Origin: Halioglobus japonicus
Lineage (GTDB): Bacteria > Pseudomonadota > Gammaproteobacteria > Pseudomonadales > Halieaceae
Length of the DNA stretch: 64,000 bases
Assembly: GCA_902705825.1 (NCBI GenBank)
Contig: CACSIL010000052.1
Coordinates: 154,348 to 218,347 of the forward strand
Direction of reading: 5' to 3'
Positions within the stretch are counted from its first letter, which is position 1. Every line of letters begins with the position of its first letter. The position numbers and the translations under genes are program-made. Under the pieces are notes generated by a model. It saw only the letters and a list, made by a program, of their open reading frames with translations, was not told the DNA's origin and did no database searches. Shown piece after piece: positions 27,369 through 37,515 of the stretch.

Positions 27369-27511
27369 ACCGCCCCCATTCGAGGTTTTCTTATGGCCTA
27401 TCTTGTCGAACGGGTATTGTGTACTGCACTGGATTATTTCGCAAGTCCTTATTTTTTAACGAAAAACTGAAAATCAGATGCCTATATTCACATTTTCTCT
27501 AGTGCAGAAAC

Positions 27512-27541
27512 AAAAAAAGGGCTCACCTGAGTGAGCCCTTT
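27512..27541 (-). terminator. Rho-independent terminator after rpsA
   Basis: On the minus strand GGGCTCAC, a 4-base loop and GTGAGCCC (arms 27519-27526 and 27531-27538) are followed by seven T (complement of 27512-27518). It lies 31 bases after the rpsA stop. Confidence 0.88.
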
Positions 27542-27572
27542 GGGGACAACGTAATGCGCTTGGTGCGCGCGA

Positions 27573-29246
27573 CTATTCGCCCATCTGTGCCTTGATCAGG
27601 TCGCCGATAGTGCCAGGAGAAGCTGTCTCGTTCTCAGTCTCCTTCAGAGACTTCACAGCCTCCTTCTCATCATCGAAGTCCTTGGCTTTGATAGAGAGTG
27701 CCAGGCCGCGACTCTTGCGATCTACTGCAATAATCTTGGCTTCAACAGTGTCTCCCACTTTGAACATGCTACGGGCATCTTCCACTTTCTCGCGGCTGAT
27801 GTCTGAAGCTTTCAAAATGCCTTCAACTTCCTCGGCCAGCTTAACAGTGACAGACTTGGCATCCACCTCGGTGACTTCACCGGTTACAATCGCGCCGCGA
27901 TCGTTTTCAGCTACATAGTTACCGAACGGATCGTCTTCCAACTGCTTGATACCCAGTGAAATGCGCTCGCGCTCAGAGTCGATTGACAGGATGACTGTCT
28001 CGATCTCATCGCCTTTCTTGTAGTTGCGAACGGCTTCTTCACCCGGCTCGTGCCAGCTGATATCGGACAAGTGAACCAGACCGTCGATGTTGCCTTCCAG
28101 GCCGATAAAGATACCGAAATCGGTGATCGACTTGATGTTGCCGGAGATTTTGGCGCCCTTGGCGTACTGACCTGCAAACGCGTCCCAGGGATTCTGCTGG
28201 CACTGCTTGATACCCAGTGAGATACGACGACGATCTTCGTCGATATCCAGAACCATTACCTCTACCTCATCACCCAGGCTGACGATCTTGGATGGGTGAA
28301 CGTTTTTGTTGGTCCAATCCATTTCAGATACGTGTACCAGACCTTCAACACCCTCTTCCAGCTCGGCAAAGCAGCCGTAGTCGGTAAGGTTGGTGATTTT
28401 GGCTTTGACGCGGCTGTTTTCCGGGTAGCGACCAGTGATTTCCAACCAGGGATCTTCGCCCAGTTGCTTCAGACCCAGCGACACACGGTTGCGCTCGCGG
28501 TCGAACTTGAGAATCTTGACGTCGATTTCCTGACCCACTTCCACAATCTCGGAGGGGTGCTTGATGCGCTTCCACGCCATATCGGTAATGTGCAGCAGGC
28601 CGTCAACACCGCCCAGATCAACAAACGCACCGTAGTCTGTCAGGTTCTTCACGATACCCTTGACGGACATGCCTTCCTGCAGCGATTCCAGCAGAGCGTC
28701 GCGCTCTACGCTGTTGGCCGCTTCCATTACAGCGCGACGTGAAACCACCACGTTGTTGCGCTTCTGGTCCAGCTTGATAACTTTGAACTCGAGTTCCTTG
28801 CCTTCCAGGTGCACGGTTTCGCGCACTGGACGAACATCCACCAGAGAGCCTGGGAGGAATGCCCGGATAGTATTGATATCGACAGTAAAGCCACCCTTGA
28901 CCTTGCCGTTGATAATGCCGGTAACCACTTCGTCGGCTTCGTGCGCTGCTTCCAGATCTTTCCAGGACTCGGCACGCTTGGCCTTTTCACGCGACAGCTT
29001 GGTCTCACCGAAGCCATCTTCCACGGCTTCCAGCGCAACCTGTACTTCGTCGCCAATGCTCAGCGCACATTCGCCGTTAGCATCAATAAATTGTGCACGG
29101 GGGATAACACCTTCGGACTTCAAGCCCGCGTGTACGGTGACCCACTCGTTATCTATGTCGATGACAACGCCGGTTACAATTGCACCGGGTTTCATATCGA
29201 CGGTTTTCAGACTCTCTTCAAATAGTTCGGCGAACGATTCGCTCAT
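27573..29246 (-). CDS. rpsA: 30S ribosomal protein S1
   Basis: 557 aa, the same length as E. coli S1, with six S1 RNA-binding repeats at regular 70-90 residue spacing. The first two differ most; the middle ones carry the recurring VSLGLKQL or ISLGIKQ strand and [12 protein letters not shown]-type cores. It binds mRNA and starts translation of most messages. Codon use looks strongly biased, as expected for a highly expressed gene. It follows cmk, a conserved gammaproteobacterial pair, and ends in a clear terminator. Confidence 0.98.
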   Translation of the reverse strand: MSESFAELFEESLKTVDMKPGAIVTGVVIDIDNEWVTVHAGLKSEGVIPRAQFIDANGECALSIGDEVQVALEAVEDGFGETKLSREKAKRAESWKDLEAAHEADEVVTGIINGKVKGGFTVDINTIRAFLPGSLVDVRPVRETVHLEGKELEFKVIKLDQKRNNVVVSRRAVMEAANSVERDALLESLQEGMSVKGIVKNLTDYGAFVDLGGVDGLLHITDMAWKRIKHPSEIVEVGQEIDVKILKFDRERNRVSLGLKQLGEDPWLEITGRYPENSRVKAKITNLTDYGCFAELEEGVEGLVHVSEMDWTNKNVHPSKIVSLGDEVEVMVLDIDEDRRRISLGIKQCQQNPWDAFAGQYAKGAKISGNIKSITDFGIFIGLEGNIDGLVHLSDISWHEPGEEAVRNYKKGDEIETVILSIDSERERISLGIKQLEDDPFGNYVAENDRGAIVTGEVTEVDAKSVTVKLAEEVEGILKASDISREKVEDARSMFKVGDTVEAKIIAVDRKSRGLALSIKAKDFDDEKEAVKSLKETENETASPGTIGDLIKAQMGE

Positions 29247-29411
29247 TACTTAGCACCTGTATGGTTTGTTCGAGACAAGGATCTGTCTCTACCGCGCCTC
29301 CAGTCGGCCCGGGTTATCCAGAGTAGACTGTCTCACCTAACCCTGACTGGAATCAGTAGGAAAAACAGTAATTTAGGCCATTCAAAAAAAGGAATTAAGG
29401 GCCGAGTACGG

Positions 29412-30092
29412 CTAGATAAAACCTCTGTTCTTCACTTCCAGCAACACCCGCTCAAACACTTCTGCAATGGGCGTGTCACTACTGTCGATGACGATGGCAT
29501 CTTCGGCGGGTACCAAAGGCGCGATAGCGCGGTTGCTGTCGCGCTCATCTCGCTCCTGTATATCCGCCAGAAGGCGCGGGAGACTAACACTTTCTCCCTT
29601 TGCTATCAACTGCTTATAGCGCCGCTCAGCGCGCTCGGAGGCGCTCGCTGTGAGGAAAAACTTGAGCGGGGCATCGTGAAAAACCACGGTACCCATATCG
29701 CGACCGTCGGCGACCAGGCCGGGCGGCTGCATAAAATCGCGCTGTCGGGCCAGCAGTGCCTCGCGTACGGCGGGTATTGTGGCCACCGTTGACGCTCCTC
29801 GCCCACCCTCTTCAGTGCGCATAGCGGCGCTCACATCGACACCTTTATATTCCACCAGCATCTCGCCGCTGTCGGCCAGCGTGAACTTTACATCCAGGTG
29901 CCTGGCGATTTCCGCGACGGCGCTGTGGTCTGTCCAGCTGATGCCCTCGATAACACAGGCCTGACCGGTGACGCGGTACAGGGCGCCGCTGTCCAGCAGA
30001 TGCCAACCGAGGCGGTCGGCCAGCATATGGCTGATCGTACCTTTGCCGGCCCCCGAGGGCCCATCGACAGTAATGACAGGCACACTCGTCAC
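29412..30092 (-). CDS. cmk: cytidylate kinase
   Basis: 226 aa P-loop enzyme phosphorylating CMP and dCMP. The P-loop GPSGAGKGTIS lies at about 11-21, the substrate region includes DGRDMGTVVF at about 128-137, and the lid Arg run RRYKQL at about 155-160. It starts 6 bases after the aroA stop, so it belongs to the serC-pheA-tyrA-aroA-cmk run; rpsA follows after 165 bases. Confidence 0.96.
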   Translation of the reverse strand: MTSVPVITVDGPSGAGKGTISHMLADRLGWHLLDSGALYRVTGQACVIEGISWTDHSAVAEIARHLDVKFTLADSGEMLVEYKGVDVSAAMRTEEGGRGASTVATIPAVREALLARQRDFMQPPGLVADGRDMGTVVFHDAPLKFFLTASASERAERRYKQLIAKGESVSLPRLLADIQERDERDSNRAIAPLVPAEDAIVIDSSDTPIAEVFERVLLEVKNRGFI

Positions 30093-30098
30093 GATCGT

Positions 30099-31403
30099 CT
30101 ATCCTTCTACCGAGCTGATGGACAAACCAAGACGGCGCGAGAGCGTGTCAAACCCGGGAAACGATGTCGCCACGTGATCGCAGTCCAGCACTGTGATCTC
30201 GCCGCTGGCACGCAGTGCCGCGATAGCAAACGACATGGCTATGCGATGGTCGTTGTAAGTAGCAATAACACCGCCTCCCATGTCACCGCCGTCGATGATA
30301 ATACCGTCGTCCAATACCTCATTGGTTACGCCCAGCGTAGACAATCCCTCCGCCATCGCGGCGATACGATCACTTTCCTTCACGCGCAGTTCTTCAGCGC
30401 CATGCAGGACCGTGCGCCCCTCGGCGCAGGCTGCGGCAATAAAAATAGCAGGAAACTCGTCAATGGCCAGCGGCACCTGATCCAACGGTATCTCGATACC
30501 GTGCAGCGGGGCGTAGCGAACGCGAATATCCGCCACCGGTTCACCGCCGACCTCGCGCTCATTCTGCAGCGTTATGTCCGCGCCCATCAGTCGCAGGATA
30601 TTGATGACGCCTATACGTGTGGGATTGATGCCGACATGCGCTAACAGCAGGTCCGAACCTGGCGCGATGCTCGCACCGACCAGGAAAAAGGTCGCCGAGG
30701 AAATATCCGCCGGCACCTCGATATCGCAGGCCTGCAGACTGCCGCCGCCCTGCAGGGAAATCTCATCGCCGCCCGAGTCCACTGGATAGCCAAAGCCTCT
30801 CAGCATCCTCTCGGTGTGATCGCGCGTGGGGGCCGGCTCAGTGACCGACGTTCGGCCCTGACTGTACAACCCCGCCAACAGACAACAGGATTTTACCTGG
30901 GCGCTGGCCATTGGCAGGTCGTAATGAATGCCCTGCAACGGCTGGCCACCGTGAATAGTGAGCGGCGGCCTGCCGCCCTCGGCGGAATCAATTTTTGCAC
31001 CCATCATGGTCAGTGGGTCGATCACCCGCCCCATCGGACGGCTGCAGAGCGAGGCATCGCCGGTGAGTTCGGTATCAAATGTCTGGCCGGCCAACAGGCC
31101 ACAGAGTAGGCGCATACCGGTACCGGCATTGCCGAGATCCAGTGCATGGTCGGGAGCCTTGAGGCCGTGTAAACCAACGCCATGCACCGTCACAGAGCCA
31201 TTTTCCGGCCCCTCGATAGCAACGCCCATCGCGCGAAACGCTGCCAGCGTGGCGAGAGCATCCTCGCCTTCCAGAAAGCCGTTGACGTGGGAGGTACCCT
31301 CAGCCAACGCTCCGAGCATAATGGCACGGTGAGAAATGGATTTATCACCCGGGACTCTGGCTTCACCCTTGAGGGTACCGCCGGGCTGTATCTTAAAATG
31401 CAT
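30099..31403 (-). CDS. aroA: 3-phosphoshikimate 1-carboxyvinyltransferase (EPSP synthase)
   Basis: 434 aa, making EPSP from shikimate-3-phosphate and PEP. I chose the ATG at 31403 (MHFKIQPGG) because AAGGT lies 9 bases upstream and upstream codons do not look coded. Motifs: PGDKSISHRA near the start (substrate Lys), GNAGTGMRL (about 90), RPMGRV, and IDEFPAIFIAAA with catalytic Asp. The gene starts 10 bases after tyrA, overlapping nothing. In Pseudomonas tyrA and aroA are one fused gene; here they are separate. Confidence 0.96.
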   Translation of the reverse strand: MHFKIQPGGTLKGEARVPGDKSISHRAIMLGALAEGTSHVNGFLEGEDALATLAAFRAMGVAIEGPENGSVTVHGVGLHGLKAPDHALDLGNAGTGMRLLCGLLAGQTFDTELTGDASLCSRPMGRVIDPLTMMGAKIDSAEGGRPPLTIHGGQPLQGIHYDLPMASAQVKSCCLLAGLYSQGRTSVTEPAPTRDHTERMLRGFGYPVDSGGDEISLQGGGSLQACDIEVPADISSATFFLVGASIAPGSDLLLAHVGINPTRIGVINILRLMGADITLQNEREVGGEPVADIRVRYAPLHGIEIPLDQVPLAIDEFPAIFIAAACAEGRTVLHGAEELRVKESDRIAAMAEGLSTLGVTNEVLDDGIIIDGGDMGGGVIATYNDHRIAMSFAIAALRASGEITVLDCDHVATSFPGFDTLSRRLGLSISSVEG

Positions 31404-31413
31404 AACGTAAACC

Positions 31414-32322
31414 TTAAGGTCTTTTCGAATCGCTGCGCTGGGCCAGAAGAGCGGCAAAGTCATCGCGGGCCTGCTTGGCCCTGGTAAAGGTATTCATGAG
31501 CTGTTCGGCATCGCCCGCTTCCACCGCAGCACGCAGACCGCCCATGTGCTCACTGAATAGATCCATCGCATCCAGCAGCGCAGATTTGTTGGCCAGCGCG
31601 ATATCGCGCCACATGGTCGGGTCACTGGACGCGATACGGGTAAAATCGCGAAAGCCACCGGCGGCGCAGCGGAAGATATCATCGCTGGCATCCGAAGACG
31701 CCAACGCGTCCACCAGCGTGTAGGCCAGCAGGTGAGGCAGATGGCTGGTCGCGGCGAGCACTGCATCGTGCCGCTCTACGGTCATATCCAGCACTTCGGC
31801 GCCGGTGCTCTCCCACATGGCGCGCACCAGTGCCACCGCCGCCGCATCATTGCCCTCCTCCGGAGTCAGGATAACGCGGTGGTTGACGAACAGATTGACG
31901 TCCGCGGCGTCGACACCGCTGTGCTCTGAGCCTGCGATCGGGTGGCCCAAAACCAGCTGCGGGGGCACGGCTCCGGCCACGGCAACAGCGGCATCGCGCA
32001 GGCTGCCCTTGACGCTGGCCACATCGGTAATAACGGGTCCGCCAGAGCGGCCTTGCAGACGCGGCAGGATTTGCGCCAGCATCTTTTCAGCCGTCCGCGT
32101 GGGCGTGCAGATCACGACAATGTCTGCGCGATCTATCGCGGCGTCAAGATCAAGCGTGAATTCGTCGATAACACCCAGTTCCACGCCGCGGCGCAACGAG
32201 GGTTCGCGATGCCCGCAGCCAATAAAATGCTTGCTGAAACCACTGCGGCGCAGGGCTTTGGCCAGAGACCCGCCAATCAGGCCCAAGCCTACTATGACGA
32301 CTGTATCGGTGGCGTAACTCAC
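31414..32322 (-). CDS. tyrA: prephenate/cyclohexadienyl dehydrogenase
   Basis: 302 aa. The Rossmann motif GLGLIGGSLAKALR is at residues 11-24, with a catalytic His in GHPIAGSEHSG (about 126-136). It makes 4-hydroxyphenylpyruvate (or tyrosine from arogenate) in tyrosine synthesis. There is no fused chorismate mutase or ACT domain. It starts 8 bases after pheA. The hisC2-type aminotransferase that lies between pheA and tyrA in Pseudomonas is absent. Confidence 0.94.
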   Translation of the reverse strand: MSYATDTVVIVGLGLIGGSLAKALRRSGFSKHFIGCGHREPSLRRGVELGVIDEFTLDLDAAIDRADIVVICTPTRTAEKMLAQILPRLQGRSGGPVITDVASVKGSLRDAAVAVAGAVPPQLVLGHPIAGSEHSGVDAADVNLFVNHRVILTPEEGNDAAAVALVRAMWESTGAEVLDMTVERHDAVLAATSHLPHLLAYTLVDALASSDASDDIFRCAAGGFRDFTRIASSDPTMWRDIALANKSALLDAMDLFSEHMGGLRAAVEAGDAEQLMNTFTRAKQARDDFAALLAQRSDSKRP

Positions 32323-32330
32323 GCGGCTAT

Positions 32331-33449
32331 CTATAGCAGTGCCTGGGGATAGGACCCCAATGGCTTGAGCATAATGGACTGTTCTTCCAGTTCCACCATG
32401 ATTGCGGCGATATTCTCATCGCGCAAATGGCCTTCAAACTCGATAAAAAACACATACGCCCACTTCTCGGTACGCGAGGGGCGCGTGTCGATGCGCGTGA
32501 GACTGACATTGCCGCGCCTGAATGGCTCTAACAGGTTGAACAGTGCACCCGGCTTATTGCGACTGGCCACGATGATGGATGTCTTGTCGCGGCCACTGGG
32601 CAACACTTCCTCGCGACCGATAACCAGAAAGCGTGTGGTGTTGTCAGCGTAGTCCTCAATATGCGTGGCCAGCGCCTCAAGTTGATACCGTTCCAGTGCC
32701 ATATCACCGGCAACCGCTGCCACACCGGGCGTCTGGGCGGCCATACGCGCGGCCTCACCATTGCTGCTAACCGCCTCGCGTTCCAGCTGCGGCCAGTGTT
32801 TATCGAGCCATGAACGACACTGCGCGAGCGCCTGCTGGTGGGCACAGATACGGGTGACCTCACCCTCTGTTGTACCCGGAGCTACCAGCAGATGCAGGCC
32901 AATACGCATTTCTACTTCGCCGGAAATCTGCAGCGGAGAATCCATGAAGTTGTCCAGCGTATGACTGACCATGCCCTCCGTCGAATTCTCAACAGGCACT
33001 ACACCGTAGTGACATTCACCGGACTCCACCTGGGAGAACACCATATCGATAGTCGCCTGCGGCACGCAGACTGCGGCATGACCGAAGTGCTTGATTGCAG
33101 CCGCCTGCGTGAACGTCCCCTCGGGCCCGAAGTAGGCCACTTGCAGCGGCTTTTCCAGCGCGAGGCAGGCAGACATGATTTCGCGGAAAATGTGCGCCAT
33201 ATTCGCGCCATCCAACGGCCCTTCGTTGCGACTTATTATGCGTTGCAGGACCTGCGCTTCGCGCTCCGGGCGATAGAACACGGGCTCAACCCCGGTTTCA
33301 CCGCGCTCAAGGGCCTGTGCCACATCGGCCATTTTAATATCGGCCACTCGCTGCGCACACTGCGCGCGCTTATTGATCAGGGCCTGAATTTCCTGATCGA
33401 TGGCGTCGATATCTGCCCGGACCTGTTCTAGATTCCTGCTGTCTGCCAT
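32331..33449 (-). CDS. pheA: P-protein: chorismate mutase / prephenate dehydratase
   Basis: 372 aa bifunctional enzyme for phenylalanine synthesis. Residues about 5-90 are the AroQ mutase (RADIDAIDQEIQALINKRAQCA). About 95-280 is the dehydratase (GPEGTFTQAAA, VPVENSTEGMVSHTLD, NTTRFLVIG). About 290-365 is the ACT regulatory domain with GALFNLLEPF and the ESRP-like DTRPSR, so phenylalanine feedback is likely. It follows serC by 9 bases, as in Pseudomonas. Confidence 0.97.
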   Translation of the reverse strand: MADSRNLEQVRADIDAIDQEIQALINKRAQCAQRVADIKMADVAQALERGETGVEPVFYRPEREAQVLQRIISRNEGPLDGANMAHIFREIMSACLALEKPLQVAYFGPEGTFTQAAAIKHFGHAAVCVPQATIDMVFSQVESGECHYGVVPVENSTEGMVSHTLDNFMDSPLQISGEVEMRIGLHLLVAPGTTEGEVTRICAHQQALAQCRSWLDKHWPQLEREAVSSNGEAARMAAQTPGVAAVAGDMALERYQLEALATHIEDYADNTTRFLVIGREEVLPSGRDKTSIIVASRNKPGALFNLLEPFRRGNVSLTRIDTRPSRTEKWAYVFFIEFEGHLRDENIAAIMVELEEQSIMLKPLGSYPQALL

Positions 33450-33458
33450 AAGTAGGTT

Positions 33459-34538
33459 TTAACCGTTACGTTGCTCAAAATCCTGCATAAAGGAGATCAG
33501 CGTATCCACGGCCTCTTCGCTCACGGCGTTGTAGATACTGGCCCGCATACCACCCACAGAGCGGTGTCCTTTCAGGTTGAGCAGACCGGCCGCCTCGGAT
33601 TCCTGCAGAAATAGCTTGTCCAGATCGGCATTCGCCAGGATGAAAGGCACGTTCATCAGGGAGCGACTCGCGATTTCCACCGGGTTGCTGTAGAAATCAC
33701 TGCCATCGATGGCCGCGTACAATTTCTCTGCCTTGCGGCGATTGACAACCTCTATCGCGGACACACCGCCCTGCTCCACCAGCCAATCAAACACCAGGCC
33801 CGCAAGATATAAGGCATAGGTAGGCGGCGTGTTGTACATGGAATCGTTATCGGCGGCGACCTGCCAGTTCAGCATCGCGGGGCACAGCGGGTGTGCTTTG
33901 CCCAGAAGATCGCGCCGCACTATCACCAGGGTGAGGCCGGCCGGACCGATATTTTTCTGTGCGCCAGCGTAAATGACACCGTAGTCATCCACGCGAATAG
34001 CGCGCGACAAAATAGTTGAAGACATATCCGCCACCAGCGGCACATCGACCTGCGGCGTCCAGAAAAACTCCACACCGCCAATAGTCTCGTTGGCCACATA
34101 GTGAAAATAGGCTGGGTCTGCACCCAGTTGCCACGAGGATTGTGCCGGAATCGTGGAGAAGTTGCTCTCTTTGGCAGTGGCAACCACGTTCACTTCGCCA
34201 TAGCGCTGTGCTTCCTCGATCGCCTTCTTCGACCACTGCCCGGTATTGATATAGTCCGCGCCGGCCTTGTCGCCAAGCAGGTTCAGCGGCACAGCAGAAA
34301 ACTGCGTGCTGGCACCGCCTTGCAGAAACAACACGGCGTAATCATCGGAAATACCCAGCAAGCTGCGCAGGGTCTGCTCTGCATGCTGAGCCACACCCAC
34401 AACTTCGGGGCTGCGATGGCTCATTTCCATCAATGACAGGCCCTTGCCGTGCCAATCCAGCATGTCGTCGCGGGCAATTCGAAGGACCGGTTCCGGCAGT
34501 GAAGCCGGTCCGGCGCAAAAGTTGTAGCAGCGGGTCAT
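33459..34538 (-). CDS. serC: phosphoserine aminotransferase
   Basis: 359 aa PLP enzyme making phosphoserine and used in pyridoxine synthesis. It starts NFCAGPASLPEPVL. The PLP lysine lies in AGAQKNIGPAG (about 192-202), and the C-terminus has the conserved HRSVGGMRASIYNA. It lies 35 bases after gyrA and 9 before pheA. The vitamin B6 partner pdxJ is in this window at 58.9 kb. Confidence 0.97.
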   Translation of the reverse strand: MTRCYNFCAGPASLPEPVLRIARDDMLDWHGKGLSLMEMSHRSPEVVGVAQHAEQTLRSLLGISDDYAVLFLQGGASTQFSAVPLNLLGDKAGADYINTGQWSKKAIEEAQRYGEVNVVATAKESNFSTIPAQSSWQLGADPAYFHYVANETIGGVEFFWTPQVDVPLVADMSSTILSRAIRVDDYGVIYAGAQKNIGPAGLTLVIVRRDLLGKAHPLCPAMLNWQVAADNDSMYNTPPTYALYLAGLVFDWLVEQGGVSAIEVVNRRKAEKLYAAIDGSDFYSNPVEIASRSLMNVPFILANADLDKLFLQESEAAGLLNLKGHRSVGGMRASIYNAVSEEAVDTLISFMQDFEQRNG

Positions 34539-34573
34539 TGTACGTACTTCCTCAACAGTTGGAGAATGCCGCG

Positions 34574-37198
34574 TCAGTCGGCGGTGTCTTCGGTGCTATC
34601 AGTGCTATCGCTATCACCAGTGCTGTCCGTGCCATCGGGCTCAGGGCTGGATTCAGGTTCAGGCAACTCATCGGGCTCATCAATACGCTGTACACCCACC
34701 AGGCTTTCGCCCTCTTTGGTGCGAATAACGCGCACACCCTGGGTGTTACGACTGAGCACAGACACCTCGTCTGTGCGGGTCCGCACGAGGGTACCCTGAT
34801 TGGATATAAGCATGAGCTCATCGCCTTCAAAGACCTGTACGGCGCCGACCATATTACCGTTGCGCTCACTGGTAGACATCGCAATCAAACCCTTGCCGCC
34901 GCGACCCTTAGTGGGGAAATCGTCAACCTGGGTGCGCTTGCCGAAGCCGTTTTCACTGACGGTTAATACCATGCCAGCGGCCTGCGGAATAATCAGGGAA
35001 ATCATTTTGTGTCCGTCGCCCAGGCGAATACCGCGAATACCGCGCGCTGTACGGCCCATTTTCCGTACATCCGTTTCCTTAAAGCGCACGGCTTTACCCT
35101 CGGTACTGAACAACATCACGTCGCAATCGCCCTGGGTGATTGCCGTGCCTACCAGCACATCGCCCTCTTCCAGCTGCAATGCCCGCAGACCCACGCTGCG
35201 CTGGCGCGCAAAGTCTGTCAGCGGTGTTTTCTTGACGGTGCCGTTGGCTGTCGCCATAAAGATGTAGTGACCTTCGGTATATTCTTCCACCGGAAGGATC
35301 GACGTCACGCGCTCGCCCTCTTCCAACGGCAACAGATTGACCATCGGGCGGCCGCGGGAATTCCTGCCCGCCAGCGGTATCTGGTAGACCTTCAGCCAGT
35401 ACACTTTGCCCAGATTGGAGAAGCACAGAATGGTCGCGTGGGTGCTGGCGATCAACAGGTGTTCGACAAAATCCTCGTCCTTCACCGCTGTCGCAGATTT
35501 ACCCATACCACCACGGCGCTGAGCCTGGTAATCACTCAGCGGCTGCGTTTTGGCGTAACCGCCGTGGGAAATTGTGACAACCCTGTCCTCTTCCGTGATC
35601 AGGTCTTCTACCGTTAGATCGTGCTGGGACGCGGTAATTTCGGTGCGGCGCTCGTCGCCAAACTCGTTAACAATCTCTTCCAGTTCCTCACGGATAACCA
35701 GTTTGAGGCGTTCCGGATCGCCGAGAATGTCGAGAAAATCGGCAATTTCACTCAGTTTTTCCTGGTATTCGTTCAGCAGTTTCTCGTGCTCCAGGCCGGT
35801 CAACCGGTGCAGGCGCAATTCGAGGATTGCCTGCGCCTGAGCGGGCGACAGCAGGTAGCTGCCGTCGTGCAGACCATACTGCGGCTCCAGTTCATCCGGG
35901 CGACAGGCATCGCTGCCAGCGCGCTCGAGCATGCCGGTCACATCGCCGGGCAGCCAGGGCTCTGCGAGCAGTTTTTCTTTCGCTTCCGCCGAACTCGGAG
36001 ATGCCTTGATCAGCGCAATAATCGGGTCGATGTTACTCAGGGCGATCGCCAGGCCTTCCAGAATATGCCCGCGCTCACGCGCTTTTCGCAGCAGGTATAT
36101 CGTACGCCGCGTCACCACTTCGCGGCGGTGGCGGATAAAGGCTTCCAGTATTTCCTTCAGGTTCAGCAGCTTGGGCTGACCGTCGACCAGCGCCACCATG
36201 TTGATACCGAACACCGACTGCATGGCGGTCTGCGCATACAGGTTATTCAGTACTACATCGCCAATTTCACCGCGGCGCAGTTCGATGACGACACGCATGC
36301 CGTCCTTGTCAGATTCATCGCGCAGCTCGGTAATGCCTTCAATATTCTTTTCTTTTACCAGATCTGCGATCTTCTCGATGAGGCGAGCCTTGTTCAATTG
36401 ATAAGGCAGCTCATGGATCAGGATAATATCCTTGCCACGCTTTTCGTCGTGAATCACTTCCGCCTTGGCGCGCACGTAAATCCGGCCGCGCCCGGTGCGA
36501 TACGCCTGAATGATGCCGGCCCGGCCATTGATAATACCGGCCGTTGGGAAATCAGGGCCCGGTATATGCTCCATCAGTTCATCGACCGTCATTTCCGGAT
36601 CGCGGATCAGCGCCAGACAGCCACTGACCACCTCAGTGAGGTTATGTGGCGGGATATTGGTGGCCATACCCACGGCGATACCGGAGGAGCCATTGATGAG
36701 CAGATTGGGGACCCGCGTAGGCATGACAGCCGGAATGCGCTCGGTGCCATCGTAGTTATCGACAAAATCAACCGTTTCTTTGTCGAGATCCGCCAGTATG
36801 GAGTGGGATATCTTGCGCATGCGAATTTCGGTGTAACGCATGGCGGCAGCGGAATCGCCGTCCACAGAGCCGAAGTTGCCCTGACCGTCAACCAGCATAT
36901 AGCGCAGGGAGAAGGGCTGAGCCATCCGTACGATGGTATCGTACACCGCAGAATCGCCGTGCGGATGGTACTTACCGATCACATCGCCCACCACGCGGGC
37001 AGACTTTTTATACCCCTTGTTCCAGTCATTGCTGAGCTCGTTCATCGCGAACAGAACGCGCCGATGCACCGGTTTCAAGCCGTCGCGCACATCGGGCAGA
37101 GCCCTCCCCACGATCACGCTCATCGCGTAATCCAGATAGGACTGTTTCATCTCGTCTTCGATATTGACGGGAAGGATTTCTTTGGCTAATTCACCCAT
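34574..37198 (-). CDS. gyrA: DNA gyrase subunit A
   Basis: 874 aa. The catalytic tyrosine is Y122 (AMRYTEIRM), and the quinolone region keeps S83 and D87 ([11 protein letters not shown]), the residues of quinolone-susceptible enzymes. The six-bladed C-terminal DNA-wrapping domain contains the GyrA box QRRGGMG. After the last blade there is a tail of about 30 residues made almost only of Asp, Glu, Ser, Thr and Pro. It acts with GyrB to introduce negative supercoils. It heads the leftward aromatic/serine gene run. Confidence 0.98.
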   Translation of the reverse strand: MGELAKEILPVNIEDEMKQSYLDYAMSVIVGRALPDVRDGLKPVHRRVLFAMNELSNDWNKGYKKSARVVGDVIGKYHPHGDSAVYDTIVRMAQPFSLRYMLVDGQGNFGSVDGDSAAAMRYTEIRMRKISHSILADLDKETVDFVDNYDGTERIPAVMPTRVPNLLINGSSGIAVGMATNIPPHNLTEVVSGCLALIRDPEMTVDELMEHIPGPDFPTAGIINGRAGIIQAYRTGRGRIYVRAKAEVIHDEKRGKDIILIHELPYQLNKARLIEKIADLVKEKNIEGITELRDESDKDGMRVVIELRRGEIGDVVLNNLYAQTAMQSVFGINMVALVDGQPKLLNLKEILEAFIRHRREVVTRRTIYLLRKARERGHILEGLAIALSNIDPIIALIKASPSSAEAKEKLLAEPWLPGDVTGMLERAGSDACRPDELEPQYGLHDGSYLLSPAQAQAILELRLHRLTGLEHEKLLNEYQEKLSEIADFLDILGDPERLKLVIREELEEIVNEFGDERRTEITASQHDLTVEDLITEEDRVVTISHGGYAKTQPLSDYQAQRRGGMGKSATAVKDEDFVEHLLIASTHATILCFSNLGKVYWLKVYQIPLAGRNSRGRPMVNLLPLEEGERVTSILPVEEYTEGHYIFMATANGTVKKTPLTDFARQRSVGLRALQLEEGDVLVGTAITQGDCDVMLFSTEGKAVRFKETDVRKMGRTARGIRGIRLGDGHKMISLIIPQAAGMVLTVSENGFGKRTQVDDFPTKGRGGKGLIAMSTSERNGNMVGAVQVFEGDELMLISNQGTLVRTRTDEVSVLSRNTQGVRVIRTKEGESLVGVQRIDEPDELPEPESSPEPDGTDSTGDSDSTDSTEDTAD

Positions 37199-37515
37199 TT
37201 ACTGGAACTTCCTTGACTGGCTGCGAACGCATCTTAAGGACAACGGTTAATTCTTATACAGGGCGCTTTACCAGCAACGATGAATATCAGAATCAATGCT
37301 GCTTTGCCCCGAAATCAAACCGTCGATTATACGGGATTTTACCGTGCTCCCGCCACGTTTTTGCAGAAAATCGACGCCTTTAGGGCAGCTGTGGCCGATT
37401 TGTGGTTATACTTTCGCGCCGGCCGCCCATTTCTCGTCAATCAGCGGGCCTGAGGCCGCCTGGCAGCACCGATAGACACGCCCGAAAATACCCAGGGAAA
37501 CAGGAATAAAAACGC
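37199..37515. other. divergent gyrA / mtaD promoter region
   Basis: 317 bases without a gene. For gyrA (minus strand) a TATAAT lies at 37331-37326. For mtaD (plus strand) a TATACT lies at 37407-37412. Neither has a strong -35 hexamer. The stretch around 37260-37400 is more AT-rich than its flanks. Confidence 0.5.
37326..37331 (-). promoter_or_regulatory. candidate -10 box for gyrA
   Basis: TATAAT on the minus strand, about 128 bases before the gyrA ATG. The -35 region is poor, in keeping with the supercoil-sensitive gyrase promoters known elsewhere, though that link is inference. Confidence 0.4.

Noticed and set aside
35621-37189. 522-codon frame on the plus strand inside gyrA
   Set aside because: It mirrors gyrA; codon bias of a highly conserved GC-rich gene leaves the opposite frame open. 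No motif or ribosome binding site supports it.
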